Counted from the first letter of the stretch, positions 1 to 11,781 are shown. The stretch: DNA of 64,000 bases from Lunularia cruciata (GCA_948567375.1 OX419755.1:27409001-27473000), one strand, 5' to 3'. Program-made: numbers and translations. Notes: a model not told the origin generated them from the letters alone.

Positions 1-676
1 GTTTCTTGCACTTCATTTCTTTTGTTTCTCATACCTTATATCTCATACTTTGTATCCCATATCTTGTACCAGATTGTCTTGTCACACCACCAATAGCTTC
101 ATACAAAATGAGCAGCATCCAAATTTGTCACAAAAGACTAAGAGCCATTTTCTAGATAAGATAAAATAGTTTTCATAGTTGTATTATAGGGCATTTCATA
201 TCTATACATATTTTGTACATAATAGTTAGGTTACATACAAATATCTTTTATTATGCCTTTCAATTTAACATAATATTGATAGATGATAAGTTAAGAGGCT
301 CAAGTGGCCATACCACATGGCCTACACCTACTTAGGATTAGGTTTAAGGTTCTTGGGTGATCTTACTCCCTCTTAGTTTTCACTTTCTAAGATACTATTT
401 GTGAGACACCTTAATACTATCAATTTTGTATAACTTGAACATCATGATGTGAGTGCAAATCATAGTGCTTATGATTGCTTCAATGATAGTTGTCAAGAAT
501 TCAGCCGGGCAATAGAAAAGGTACGGAAATTTTGAGGTGAAGTGACCTTGATTACAAATGAATCATCACAAGTAGGAATCCTTTGGATTAAATCTATTAT
601 GAGTGTGATTATTGGTGATTCTCTCTTTTTGTAATGCACTAGACGTGGTGACTCTACCCTTTTTTGGGATTGGTTT
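1..676. other. AT-rich DNA, nothing recognised
   Basis: Low-GC sequence with stop codons in every frame. No open frame longer than about 63 codons and no motif of a known family was seen. Probably old, decayed intergenic or transposon-derived DNA. Confidence 0.5.
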
Positions 677-1097
677 TTGCCCAAGAGGTTAAATAGGCAA
701 CAATAGACAACTTATGACATGTGACACTTTATCTTCATTTCTATTCATTTCCAACCCATATCCTCAAAGGAGCTACCTTTTCTTACCAATTATACTATAG
801 TGAGTTGACATTAAGTCACACACTACGTTAGTGATTTTCGTTGTTATTTTTACAATGCTCTTTCTTGAAGACATTGTACTTTTCTCAAAGTCATTTCTAC
901 CCAAGAAGTTAAATAAGAAAAGAGTAAAGGACTCAATTGTGACACTTTGATGCATATTACTCATTTCTAAGTTGTATCCTCATAGGAACAAACTATTACT
1001 CATTAAAATGATTCAATTTAGTGATTACTAAGTTGTTACAATGTGTCACAATGGTAAATTCTCTATTGTTGTTCCCTATTTCACCTCTTGGGCAGAA
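677..1097. repeat. Cluster of two direct and one inverted related repeats
   Basis: A segment starting near 679 with the core CCCAAGAGGTTAAATAGG recurs in direct orientation near 900, about 220 bp later, with changes. It recurs in inverted orientation ending near 1097, as CCTATTTCACCTCTTGGGC read on the plus strand. A following block, TTGTGACAC then TCATTTCT then TATCCTCA, is also shared. The outer inverted pair has arms of roughly 60 bp. This could be a degraded foldback/MITE or nested fragments of one repeat. Confidence 0.5.
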
Positions 1098-2048
1098 TCA
1101 TTACAAAAGAGGGTTGTATCATCCATTATAATGCACTATGGAAAAAGGAAGAAAAATGATTCTCACTAAAGATCTACTCTAAATTATTCCTAAATGTGAT
1201 TGTTCATTGTTATGAAGATCACTTTGCTTTGTGGTTGCTTCTCATTGAGTGCATAAATTGGCTGATGCTCACAAGAATCTGCTCTTTGTTTATGAATTTC
1301 ATACAAATACTAAAGGTCACAAGCATCATGAGTGTTAGACCTTTGGCAATAGCTATTTCTACTTCTCAGGTAGTTTCACCACAAAGGTCCAATCATTCTA
1401 GTTATTGCAACCATAACAACTACTTACTACCCTCCCATAAGGCATAGTCCTATAGGAGCCTTGGATCAATTGTGATGCTTAAGTTTTGTTATCATGGTAC
1501 TTTCTATTTCTCCAAATAAAAAATGAGTCCTCTATGCTTGGACCACCTCTTCAAATCCTTCAAAAATCATACTTTTTGATCAAGTAAAAATATGCTCCAT
1601 GGTACTTATGCACTTTTGACTCTATTGTAGACTTTCTCACCACCACTCAGACAAGCACACAACCAATCACAAAGAATGCAAACTCATATACATAAAATCT
1701 TAGAGGTCTTATGTGCATAAAGCTTTGTGAGCCAAAGTTGACTCATTATATATATGAACAAATGAACATTGGGTTTACATTGGGTTGAAGCCCTTTATAT
1801 TATTCCTTCTCCTTCCCATAAGGATTTTATTGCTAAGTAGGTTTTTTGGTGACCTCTTAGCTAACCTATCATCATTCACTTCAGAACTCCATTATATCTT
1901 AATCACTTGTTTAAGATCCTTATCTTATTCCAAACTAACTCAATTAAATGTGGCCTATGTGGCAATGCAAGATTAGATCCTTGATTTGTCATCTACACCT
2001 AATTTACACTCTGGCTATTGAATACAAAGATCTTTAGCTACAAATTGA
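1098..2048. other. AT-rich DNA, nothing recognised
   Basis: No coding signature, terminal repeats or RNA gene seen. Short open frames at 1196-1447 and 1785-1976 lack recognisable motifs and look like chance. Confidence 0.45.
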
Positions 2049-2212
2049 CCTCATGAAAATTGTCATTAGGCAATAATATACAATTGTGAAAAATATTTGG
2101 CCTAAAAGCTTTTGAAATACAAAATTTGGCAATATACCAAATTTCATATTTTAGGCCAAATATTTTCACAATTTTATATTACTGCCTAATGAAAATTTTC
2201 AATTAAATGAGG
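2049..2212. repeat. Long near-perfect foldback (MITE-like or hairpin-RNA-like)
   Basis: The left arm (2049-2107, CCTCATGAAAATTG...TTTGGCCTAAAA) is the reverse complement of the right arm (2149-2212, TTTTAGGCC...AAATGAGG) with a few mismatches and one short gap. The core arm, ATTAGGCA through GGCCTAAAA, pairs over about 42 bp. The centre contains a second small inverted repeat (AAATTTGG / CCAAATTT), so almost the whole 164 bp can fold into one hairpin. No target duplication was identified. It could be a miniature transposon or a source of small RNA. Confidence 0.75.
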
Positions 2213-2298
2213 CCAATGACCATTTTAACTTACACTTTTTTACATTTTATGACCTCATAAATCTGCATACTATTGTGAAGAATTTCCTTCTTCCTTTG

Positions 2299-4254
2299 CT
2301 ATCTGCAATAGCAACTTGACTTTCCCTTTGTTACCATGAAATCAACCAACATCCTATTTGATATGTCCTTGAACGTTTGGTTTGTATGAATTTTGAGACA
2401 AGTGAATAGGTGCTTGAGTTGTTTGTTGTTGTACACCTTTGCCTTTAAGATGTGAACTTGAGTCTTCAAGTCTTGTACTTTGACTTGGTGTGGTAAGGTG
2501 ATGGCCAACTTCTCCACATGCTCAATCACTTCTTCTACCATAGACTTTATTTTTGTAAGCACTTGAGCACATTCCTCTTCCAAGTTCATACATAGATCTT
2601 GCATCTCTTGCCTTACTTGGACACAAACAAGTTCTTCTCTCTCTTGTTGTTGATCTACCTTCTTCATTAATTCTTCAATATGAAATTTGGCAAGTTCCTT
2701 GTAGTTGCTGTGGGTTATTTCATCAATGACTACATTGATTTATGCTTGCTCCAACTTTTCCTTCAATGTGGTTACTTTTCCATGTTAGGCACAAAGCTAT
2801 TTTTTATGTTCAACTCTTTGTTGTTTGATTTTGATGTTGAAGACTTTCACCTTTGCATGCACTCTCCATAGATCTCCATTGTACTTCTCCCACCTTACTT
2901 GCTCTACCTTCCTCCACTTCTCCATTGTTTGCTCATGTGAGTGACATGTTTCTTCCCTGGCCCACAATTGCTCTTGAACCTTCTTAAGCTCCTCACAAGC
3001 TCTTGCCTTCTATTTTTTGGTTGATTGAGCAATCTAATAAAGATGGGCAACCAAATTCATGTGATTCATGATAGTCCCATCTAGCTCATAGAAAGAATCA
3101 TTTCTATTCAAGAAGCATTTGATCTACCATGTAGATCACTTCCCATCAAAGAGATCTTTGTTTGTGATTGGGCCACTTTGCATATTCTCTTTTTTTATTG
3201 GCATTTCTCTCTCTATTGTATGATGAGAAGTAGGAGTGATATCTATTCTTGCACTTCCTTGTGAGTAGTGGTTGCAATTTTTGGCCACCTATGTATCTCC
3301 TTCTCTTTCTTGTTTTATGAGCTTGGGTAAATTCTTCCTCTTTGGCCTTCAATATCTCTACCTCTCTCTCTCTCATTAATCTTTCTTATCCTCTCTTCCT
3401 TATCTTTGATGATATCTCTCTTGATATATTTGAAATTATGGTCTCCATTCTTCTAGTTCTCCTTCTTTCTCGTGGACCTTGTTACAATCCTTAGTCCTTG
3501 ATGGTCCAACCCCATTATCATGTATTCCTTGAATTTTGGTTGGTGTGGTTGTTTCTCCTTTTGTTTGAGGAGGCGTCACCACCAAGGGAAGATGATTCAT
3601 TGAGGGACTTCCCTTTGCTTGTGAAGTATCTCTTTCTACTCTCCTTGCAAGTTGCCTTCTATTGCTTCTTTGACCAAGTCTTCTTGTGGTAGTACCAATT
3701 GCAGCCCATCTTGTTGGGAGACTGCTATGGGTCTTGAGTATGAGAAGAGTTCAATCCAAGTGAAGGTACTTCACTCATCTGTCATGGGCTTACACTTCCA
3801 CTTCATATTATTTTACTTATTCCTCCTTCTTGTGACATTTTGCTATTCAACACTATTTTTGTGATTCTTGTCTTTGTGATTCTCTTCCATCATGATATAT
3901 TCTTCTTCTCCATTGTGATTATCTCATTGATTACTTGCACATTTGTTTCCTTATTGTATGCACCTTTGGTTGTAATGCCAAATCCTTCTTCTTCTACAAG
4001 TATATTGGGGTGTTGTGCACTTCTTCTACATGCACATACATGTTCTTCAAGTTTATGTACCTTTTGGTTGGCCACTCTATATTTCTTGTAGTTACTATTG
4101 GTCTTCTAGTGCATATGAAAATACTCCTTATGATAAAAGTGCATGGGAACTTCTTCCCTTCTTCTATGAGCAGCTTCATACCAAGGTAGAAGTGGATCAT
4201 GAAGGATGAGATGCATGACACCACCTTCCTTGCACATGTCTCCACACATTTCAT
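2299..4254 (-). pseudogene. Decayed minus-strand ORF rich in coiled-coil sequence
   Basis: Reading the minus strand from about 4254 down to 2299 gives fragments that look like one decayed long protein. Near the start is a hydrophobic stretch containing HFYLGMKLL. Next come charged Lys/Glu/Arg-rich pieces (3376-3146), and then a 122-residue open piece (2667-2299) rich in Glu, Gln, Lys and Leu with a heptad-like pattern. The HFYLG motif followed by a long coiled coil is the same order as in the ORF inside family L LTRs (49815-51965, which has HFYLGLNLL), so a distant, older family-L relative is plausible. Stops and frame changes interrupt it. The link rests on one short motif plus architecture and is uncertain. 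Confidence 0.35.
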
Positions 4255-4667
4255 AAACTTGTAAATAGAACATTCTAGCCTAGTTTACAAGTCATCCTTC
4301 ATAAAGACAGTGGAAGAAGATAGCCTAGATCATGTTGATATAAGTTTTTTACTCTCACTTGAATACCTTCATGCTTGCCTCCACAATAGTTCTTTGCTTG
4401 GAGTCTTTATACCCCACAATTTGTCATCCATTGCTTGATTTCTTCTTGGTAGATGATGCCTCAATGCCTTTATACAATTTGTCCTTAGGAAAAGCCCATG
4501 TGATTTCTATGTTCATTGCATCAAGAAGAGGTTTGACTGTAGTAAATTATATAGCAAGAGGTTAGAAAACTCTCTATTATTTGTAGAATAGAAAACTTTG
4601 TAGAATAGCAAACTCTCTATTCTTTATAGAATTGAAAACTTCTATCACCAATACATTTAAGGATTTA
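4255..4667. other. Non-coding stretch with AGAAAACTCTCTATT repeats
   Basis: Contains the element AGCAAGAGGTTAGAAAACTC at 4553-4572, followed by two partial echoes of AGAAAACT / AAACTCTCTATTCTT up to about 4640. A closely matching copy lies beyond fragment M3 at 5924. No coding signal seen. Confidence 0.45.
4549..4582 (+). repeat. Left copy of direct repeat flanking fragment M3
   Basis: About 34 bp (TATAGCAAGAGGTTAG and following) repeated at 5920-5953 with one or two changes. The pair brackets the M3 fragment. It is far longer than a retroelement target duplication, so it more likely reflects a pre-existing repeat or a repair event. Confidence 0.6.
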
Positions 4668-5878
4668 GTGCCATTTCCAAGGCCTTGATGAAGCTGACCA
4701 AGCTTACCAAGAAGTGATGTGGGGGAGATGAGCAAGAGAGAGTTTTATAGAGCTCAAGGAGAAGTTGATATCTACACATATTCTCAAGAGATTAATCAAA
4801 GGATAACCATTTCAAGTTCATACTGATTGGAATATGTCAGGCTTAGAGTAATGCTCACCTAACAAGATGATAAGGGGAAGGAGTTTGTAGTGGCTTATAC
4901 CAGTCACTCCAAAAATTCTATGGAGGCAAATTAATGTTCATATGAGGAAGAGTGCTAGGTAGTAGCATGGGTAGTGACACAAATTTTTATGTTACCTATT
5001 TGGTAATCCCTTCACTTTCATCATTGACCATCAACCACTTAAGTGATTGATGGAGTCCAACAAGCCTTCAAGGAATTTTGCATGATGGGCTTTGATTTTA
5101 CAAGAGTATTATTTCATGGATAGTCACAAACCTAGAGTGGTGAAATGTGATGCAGATGGGTTGAGTAGAAATCCATGTCCCAACTAGTAGGATTAGACTA
5201 GAGCTTGTTGGCATGGTGAGATAGATGAAAAGATGGGGCTAGGTTGGCATCTATCTACCTTTCTATGTATATTCTTTGAAGTTTTGATGGTATCTCTTTG
5301 TATTGATAAGAGGAGTGTTGAAGTCATAGATCTAAAGAGTGGAGATATTGATACATATAAGTGAGACATTCATAATGATATCTTAGTGATGGATTATCTT
5401 TACATTGGTGTTGTAGGGATCAAAATTGGTTTCAAGGAGAGAGACCGTGTACTTCAACAAGCCAAGTGGTTTAGATTGGAGAGCAAACATCTTTTTTATA
5501 TATGGAAGGATGATAGAGTGCAAGTAGGACCATTTCCATCTTGGAGACCACAATTGGTACATCATGCTCCTAAGGATCTAGGACATTTGGGAGGAAAACA
5601 TACTTTTAACTTACTCCAGAGTCATTATTGGTGGTGCAATATAAAAACTGATGTGTAGTAGTTTATAGCTAGATGTGTGGTTTGTGATTGAGTTAAAGCT
5701 TAAAGTCATGCTTTCATGCCAAAATTACACAAATTACCTATCATGGGTTTAGGTTGCTATTGTAGTTTGGACTTTAATGGACCTTTGTCATTGATTGTGA
5801 GACATTATTCATATGTTTTGGTTATGGTGGAGCACTTCTACAAATGTATTGAGTTGGTGGCACTTCTTGACAAAGCTT
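4668..5878 (+). pseudogene. M3: fragment of family M RNase H and integrase N-terminus
   Basis: The sequence follows M2 39790-41005 base for base at moderate divergence. It begins in the end of reverse transcriptase (AAGGCCTTGATGAAGCTGAC), passes through RNase H and the integrase zinc-binding region, and stops near the first integrase catalytic motif (TTGGTGGCACTTCTTGAC). The open piece 5386-5658 preserves the integrase HHCC approach (DLGHLGGKHTFNLL, then HYWW). Many stops and small indels are present. Neither family M terminal repeats nor a target duplication flank it, so it is an internal fragment, and it lacks the methyltransferase and PHD parts. Confidence 0.85.
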
Positions 5879-5919
5879 GATCATCAAGACATACCTCTTG
5901 CTAACCAACCATAACACAC

Positions 5920-5953
5920 TTCTATAGCAAGAGGTTAGAAAATTCTCTATTCT
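5920..5953 (+). repeat. Right copy of direct repeat flanking fragment M3
   Basis: Matches 4549-4582 with one or two changes (TATAGCAAGAGGTTAGAAAA then TTCTCTATT). Confidence 0.6.
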
Positions 5954-6493
5954 TTGTTGAGGTGGCGGTGCATTCAAGCAGTTTGAAATCTCCAAGATTG
6001 ATTGACTATCCAACCAATGATGTTTATGACTACTTCTTTTGATAAAGCATATGTTGTTCACAAAATTTTTTCTAAGGGTTGTCATTGTTAAAGCCTTATA
6101 GTCACAAAGATAAGAATCATGATCATAAAGATTGTGATAAGTTATAAGCGCAATCATGACCATTAAAGTTAAATTAACAAGAGTCTTTGCCTCTTGATTT
6201 TTTGAACACATACAAGCTGTGGTTGTTTTCCAACATCATCTTCTTGCACTTCCATGTGATATCTTCTAGGTTGATGATAAGTAGCACAACCTTGTGATCT
6301 TGGTTGAAAAAATTCATAACCTTTCATTAATATACAAAAAAGTACTAATAATAATGTTAAGTTAGATCTCCACATGGTGATCTACAATAAATCTTACCTC
6401 ACACTTATTTATATGTTTGGCTCTAAAATATAATTTGGTCATAGAATTCAAGACATAACCCATTGGATTTGATTCTTTGGTTCATTAAATTCC
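5954..6493. other. Nothing recognised before G1
   Basis: AT-rich sequence. The 129-codon minus-strand frame at 6211-5822 has no family motif and overlaps the M3 edge. The first 130 or so bp expected of the G1 LTR (compare G2) cannot be found here, so G1's left end is either eroded or truncated. Confidence 0.4.
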
Positions 6494-7053
6494 CTAAGTT
6501 AGTCATAGCTAAAATAGAGGAGACCTAAATTTAGAGAAAATGGAAAAGATGAGCATCACTATTTTGGATTTTAGAAATTTACTTGGTATTATTCATAGGT
6601 GTTTGGCTTTGAGAAAAGAGTTGAGAACTCTTGATCACATGCCTTTTTGTTTAAGATTCTTCTATAGTCCAAGTATAGCCCATGTGAAAGAATATTTGAC
6701 TTAATGGTTGGATCAAGTAAGACCACATACTTAGGAGAATATTCCTATGAGTATAGATATTCCTTTAGACTTTATTTGATTTTTAGACTAGTTACTTGAG
6801 TTACTTTAGTAATTAGTAACTTTGGTACATAATTATTTCACGAGTGTATAAACTAGGGGCAAGGAGGTACTCATTATCCCTTCATTTACAACTATCTTTC
6901 TCTCATTGAGTTCTTTAGTGAACAATGGTTTGAGTCTTGGAGTGTTAGCCTTTGAGAAGTATGATGGAGTTAGGGTTCTTTGCCTTCATAGTCCATGCAC
7001 TACCATAATAGCCATCAGAGGTTCATCTTGAGTGAGAGAGAAGCCAACTCATA
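6494..7053 (+). repeat. G1 5' LTR (left-truncated)
   Basis: Homologous, in reverse complement, to the G2 LTRs. Recognisable from TTAGTCATAGCTAAAATAGA to the end GCCAACTCATA at 7053 (GCCGGCTCACA in G2). Contains a TATA-like GTATAAACTAGGGG at about 6846, at the place where G2 and G3 have TATATAAAC. Confidence 0.8.
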
Positions 7054-7057
7054 TTTT

Positions 7058-7075
7058 TGGTTTTGTTGCCAAGAC
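7058..7075 (+). other. G1 primer-binding site (tRNA-Asp-like)
   Basis: TGGTTTTGTTGCCAAGAC begins 5 bases after the LTR end. Sister copies read TGGTTCCGTTGCCGGGAC. The GTTGCCGGG core matches the complement of the 3' end of plant tRNA-Asp, the primer used by several plant gypsy lineages, but the first bases after TGG differ. Confidence 0.6.
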
Positions 7076-8556
7076 CTATCTAGAAGGTAAGATAATGTTC
7101 CACATACAATGTTCCAGCTTCTTCTATATTAGATAGAAGAAGGCTATGAGAGCTCACTTGGAGAGAACATTAAGGGATGAGAGAGATGAACTTATGTTAG
7201 AGAACTTGGATCCATTTGTATACCCTATAGTTCATTATGATATTTTTGAGGTGATAATGTATATACTATACACATGAGAGGATTTGGAGAGATTGTATGA
7301 GGTGGATTACAGATTTTGTGGATTATGGTGATTTTGGGCAAAATCCCAAGTTTGAGATCTGGACTCAAAATCTTCATAAAAGATAGCTTGGATTATATGA
7401 TAGGTGGTACACTTGAAATTATTGCAAGGGCTGCTACATGCATTGAACTAGAATGTTTGAAAGGTGGTAGGGTAAATTGTTCTTGCAAACTACATGTTCT
7501 CTAGAATTTTGTACAGAGTGTTCCATTTCTTCATTTTTCATTGAATTGTTTTGAAACTTTTCAAGAAATAAAATGTGTAGTATCCTAACTTCTGGCTTAG
7601 TAATTAATAAGAGATCATTCTTGCACAAGAAGCCATGAGTTAAATTGAGAGGGAAGGTTTTTAGACCGAATCTGAAATATGTATGCTGAATAGAAAGATG
7701 CCTACGCCAAATGGCTTGATGAAAAGGTCTGAAATTTTGCAAAGGAGGACACCCTAGGGTGTGATCAAGTGTGAAAAATTTCAGAGGACTATGATGTACA
7801 AGTTGAAAAATTTTAGTGCATTGTGAGGAGGGGTCAATTCTGGAGAGTTGAGATCTCATGCATGAGGAGTGTGAGAGCAACCACAAGCATATTTGAGTGT
7901 TTAGACTCATCTTGGGAACAAGAAGGGTCACCAAGAGTGGAATTTAAGGCTATACAAGGCTCCCCAAGAGTTTGAGGTAATTTTGGATTTGAGGAAAGTC
8001 AGTTTAGAATAGAAACATACACAACTTGGAGAAAAGAGTGATTCTAAGTACTTTTTATGTGGTGAGAAGGGACATAAGGGAAGTTCATGTCCATTGACCT
8101 TTGAGAGCAAGAGATTGAGGGAAGGAGAGGCTTACTTGACTTGGGATTGCATGTTGGACCTTCTTCACCATGATTGGGAAGGAGGAGATCTAAGACCAAG
8201 GAGTTGTGTGAGGTTTGTGGAGTGGAAGGACTTCCAAAAAGACATGAGTGTAGTGCAGTGATAGCACTTTTAGAGACTTTGGTGAAAGATCTTGGAGAGA
8301 GTCTTAGTACACTATAGAGAAACTACCACCTTCATCATCTAGGTCTCAAGTTTAATGATGGAGATAATCTTTCAACTTATAGATAAAGTATCCATGAGGG
8401 TTCAATTAATATGCACTCTAGGATATGATGTTGTTGGAGAAATCTTGGAGTAACCTAAACCTTTTGTGTTCCTTAGGTAGATTACTCTCAAATGGTTTTG
8501 GTCATATATATACTCTATTATATAGAGTGAGAGAAAAGAAAAGAAAATATTAAGAA
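7076..8556 (+). pseudogene. G1 leader with extra zinc-knuckle reading frame
   Basis: The roughly 1.4-kb interval between primer site and gag is conserved in G1, G2 and G3 and has coding character in its second half. In G1 the part at about 8041-8330 encodes a CCHC-like knuckle (LCGEKGHKGSSC), then SKRLREGEAY and a region homologous to the Cys/His pair CEVCGVEGLPKGHEC seen in G2. The upstream first Cys of the knuckle is Tyr here. Several stops and indels show decay. Function is unknown. A nucleic-acid-binding accessory protein is a reasonable inference from the knuckle. Confidence 0.5.
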
Positions 8557-8986
8557 TGTCACACCATTTGTAAGATTGCATCTAGATTGCTTGAACACTG
8601 GAGTTCCAGTCATAATAGTTAGAGGCATTTTTGCAATTACTCATAGACTACTTTCTAATGGTCAGATTTCAGGTTTAGGGTACTGACTTCATTACGGGGC
8701 TCACCATCACTTGCACCATCCACACCGTTGGGTGTGCTGTCAATGGGACCGTTGGGATGAGACCTAGGTCAAAATCAGGGGTATACCCTAGGAGTGCAGA
8801 TCCAGAGAGATCACTTCTTTGATGTTGAGTCTTTGAGTTCTTGGCTAGAGTGGATAGAAAGCCGGCGAGCGTCACCTAGAGTATCTTAGCTAGAGTGGAT
8901 GTGGCTTGACTTAATCAATGCCCAGTTGTTAGCAAGTTGTTGAGGATCAGATCAAGTATTGATTTGAGTTGTAAATGATCTGATTA
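8557..8986 (+). repeat. M1 alpha-1 terminal repeat
   Basis: Homologous to alpha-1 of M2 (32829-33277). Ends ATCTGATTA at 8986 and is followed by non-repeated leader (CATTAGAGAAG), not by the beta segment found after alpha-2. Confidence 0.85.
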
Positions 8987-10186
8987 CATTAGAGAAGTGA
9001 GTCAAGGGGAAATTGGGTGCAAGAACTTCAAGTGTTGGTGGTATCTCCAAGCTCATTAGATCATGGTGTCTTGATTGAGTAGTTTAGATTTCCTTGAGAG
9101 AGTGTGTGTGCGGAAGCATTGGCAAAATTTGGAGCTAGGGAAGAAGCAATTTTCAAGCAGTAGTTGTGATTTTGAGCTTAGGACCAATTTCTTACAAGTT
9201 GAGCTTAGAAACTGAAATTGAAGGTGAAGTTGGGAGCAGATCCTTGCAAATTGAAGATTAGACTAAATTTTTCCAATTTGGCTTGAGTGAAAAGTTAGCT
9301 GAGGATTTAGTGGTCAGTCATTTTCAGGGATTTATGTCAGATTTTACATCAGATTTTGTGAAGGATTTATGTCAGATTTTGGCGAGAAGAACTTAAATCC
9401 GATCCTTGATTATCCTTGTAGCTCAAGAAGTAGATAGATACTCCGTTTATGTCAAATGCCAAATGGTGGCAGAGTCAATTGTATGTTGATTTATGATATG
9501 GAAAGTTGTTGTTTAGCATTCTTGTGATTGGACCCCCTCCATTCTTTGCTCCATGTTTGTGCACCATGTTTGTGTGAGGTGCCTTGAATTTTGAGTGTTG
9601 GTGCTCTGGTGTGCTCTCAATAGTGAGGCTGGAGTGATGACCAATCAGACTATCTTTGTTTCTTTCCAATGAGGCAAGAAGTGATGACTTGCAGACCATG
9701 AGAATGCATGTTGTGATGGCAGGTTAAAGGTCACCCTTGCTCCTAGTATAGTTGTCTCGATTAGAGTTACATTAGTGGACAATGTTCCGTTAGGTTTAGC
9801 ACTTGGTGGTGCTCGGTTGGTATTGGCACTTGGTGGTGCTTGGTTGGTGTTGACAATTGGTGGTGCTCGGTTGGTGTTGGCACTTGGTGGTGCTTGGTTA
9901 GTGTTGGCACTTGGTGGTGCTTGGTTAGTGTTGGCACTTGGTGGTGTTGGCACTTGGTGGGGTACTTCTGTTGCAGTTTGCGGTTGCGGTGACTTTGTCA
10001 CAACTGAATTCTTTGGGGATTCCAGAGGAGATAGCTTTGTAGTACACAGTGGGTTTACTTGGAGTGGTGCTCAATATCAACTTGTATCTTAGGTCCCAAT
10101 GAGAGAGGAGATTGATTCTAAGTTGGAGTTTGACATAGGAGTTGATCTAGTTGAGAGTGCTCGTGTCTACACCGTTGTTGTGGGAT
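8987..10186 (+). other. M1 leader with primer-site-like sequence and minisatellite
   Basis: Corresponds to M2 33278-34828. TGGTGGCAGAGTCAA at 9464-9478 resembles the plant initiator-Met primer site TGGTATCAGAGC and is conserved with M2, but it lies about 480 bp downstream of the alpha-1 end rather than directly beside it. Conserved coding-like sequence (FVTTEFFGDSRG) precedes the first in-frame ATG at 10187, so gag may really start upstream or by another route. Confidence 0.5.
9780..9960 (+). repeat. 27-bp minisatellite in M1 leader
   Basis: About six tandem copies of a 27-bp unit close to TTGGCACTTGGTGGTGCTTG plus GTTAGTG. Read in frame it gives LALGGAWLV-type repeats, and on the other strand APPSANTNQ-type repeats. 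The same place in M2 (about 34527-34572) has only one to two units, so the array expanded in M1 or contracted in M2. Confidence 0.85.
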
Positions 10187-11778
10187 ATGGACGAGATTTA
10201 TGGAGCCTCCAAAGGCCCTAGGTGTTACTCTGGTACAGTGGGTGCCATTGAGTCAGATGACTTCATCCATGAGTTTGATTGTTGGTATGATCTACAGCAA
10301 ATGCGGAACTCGACTTTGTTCATACCTTTCAGAGCATGGAAGAGGTAATTTTAGCATTTGGAAGGTCTGCCAATGGATGACTACCATGAGTTCATGAGAG
10401 CTCATTTGGAGGAGATTGAGTTATAGAGACAGTATTGGTCTCCAAACTATATCTCTATCACTTCAGGCTTGGTTGCTAGGAGTAGATCGGCTATACCCAT
10501 GAGTTCTAGCTCCAGTAGTGTTTGTGGAGCTAATGGAGGTGCACTAGCTAGAGATAGTGTTACCATGAGTGGAGGTACCAATACAAGAGGTGGTGTGGTA
10601 CCGGGGTTTAACCTCATGGTGGAGTTCTTTGAGTGTTTGAGGCAGATTTACCAAGGAGTGCGGACAAACAAGCTGAGAAGCTTGCAAGAGTTCCAATGGA
10701 AGGCTGGAGAGAGCCTACACGAGGCATACACTCGCATGAGGCGGCTGATCAGTTTCACTCAAGGAGTTACTGAGGCCCAAGCAGTCTAGTTTTGGTATGG
10801 GATATTGGATAGGGAGTTGCAACATAGAGTTCGTGATGCTATGTTGTTATAGGCTACTTTGCCTACTTTGGCAGTGGTCTTTGGTTTGGCTGAGCATATT
10901 GAACTCAACATGGTGGAGGAGAGAGTGGTGACATCTGGATTTGGTAGAGAGACCTCATCCAAAACTATTACTTCTTCTAGAGTGCAGCAAAGTGCACCAC
11001 GCCCAGTTGTTTTTCAAGGACAAGGTGGACAGCCTAGATCCTATGGAGCAAGTGGAAGGCCTAGTGGAGTTAGACCCTTACCTTCATTTTTGGGTCAGCA
11101 ACAGCCAATGAGTAGTGGTGTTGCTTGTTGGACTTGTGGTGGATCTCACCATTGGAGAGAGTGTACTCAAGGTAGTAGACCTGATACCTTGAGTGCATCA
11201 CAACCAGCACAAAAGTAGTATGAGCATTGCCACAAATTTGGTCACACTAGTGACCAATGCTTTGACCTACACCTGGAGTTACAAAGTGGTAGGGCTGCTA
11301 TGGTAGGTAGTAGAGGAGCTCTAGTTCATGGAGGACGAGGTGGTAGAGGATCTACACCTAGTAGGGTGCAGTACCTGCCCTTACTTCTTATAAAGCTATG
11401 GCTACTCGGATTGAGCAGTTAGAGCAGAGATTGGCTAGTATGGCTATTGCTCAGAGGAGATTAGATTTGGATGTTGAGGCTTCCACCTCATATGCTGGTG
11501 ATAGAGATGCTTTGGACTTCATATGCGGAGCAGCACAAGTGGATGCATCTGTAGTAGTGACTAGGAGTGCAATATGTGCTACAAAGCCTAGAGGAGTATT
11601 AGTGGAGTTGGACCCACAGAGAGGAGAGGTTGGGAGACAGGTTAGACTCCCCTAGTCTTTCATGCTATCTAAGGCATTGTAGATTACATCCACAGTGCCT
11701 TAATGTCCTAGTGCAGGTGTGGTAGGTGGTGATTGAATACATGATAGACTACCTGCTAGTCAACCACTTGCTACTACA
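10187..11778 (+). pseudogene. M1 gag (capsid/nucleocapsid), degenerate
   Basis: Homologous along its length to M2 gag. Recognisable parts are the DEIYGASKGPR N-terminal region, the capsid-like segment (LRSLQEFQWKAGESLHEAYT), and two zinc knuckles: CWTCGGSHHWREC, and a second whose first Cys is mutated (TATGAGCAT, Tyr for Cys). In-frame stops include several at positions where M2 has CAG. At 11779-11781 M1 has CAG exactly where M2 has the TAG that ends its gag frame, showing that gag and protease were originally one continuous frame. Confidence 0.85.
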
Positions 11779-11781
11779 CAG

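Noticed and set aside
9775-10092. A 105-codon plus-strand protein with LALGGAW repeats
   Set aside because: It is the translation of the 27-bp minisatellite plus the gag lead-in. No independent gene signature.
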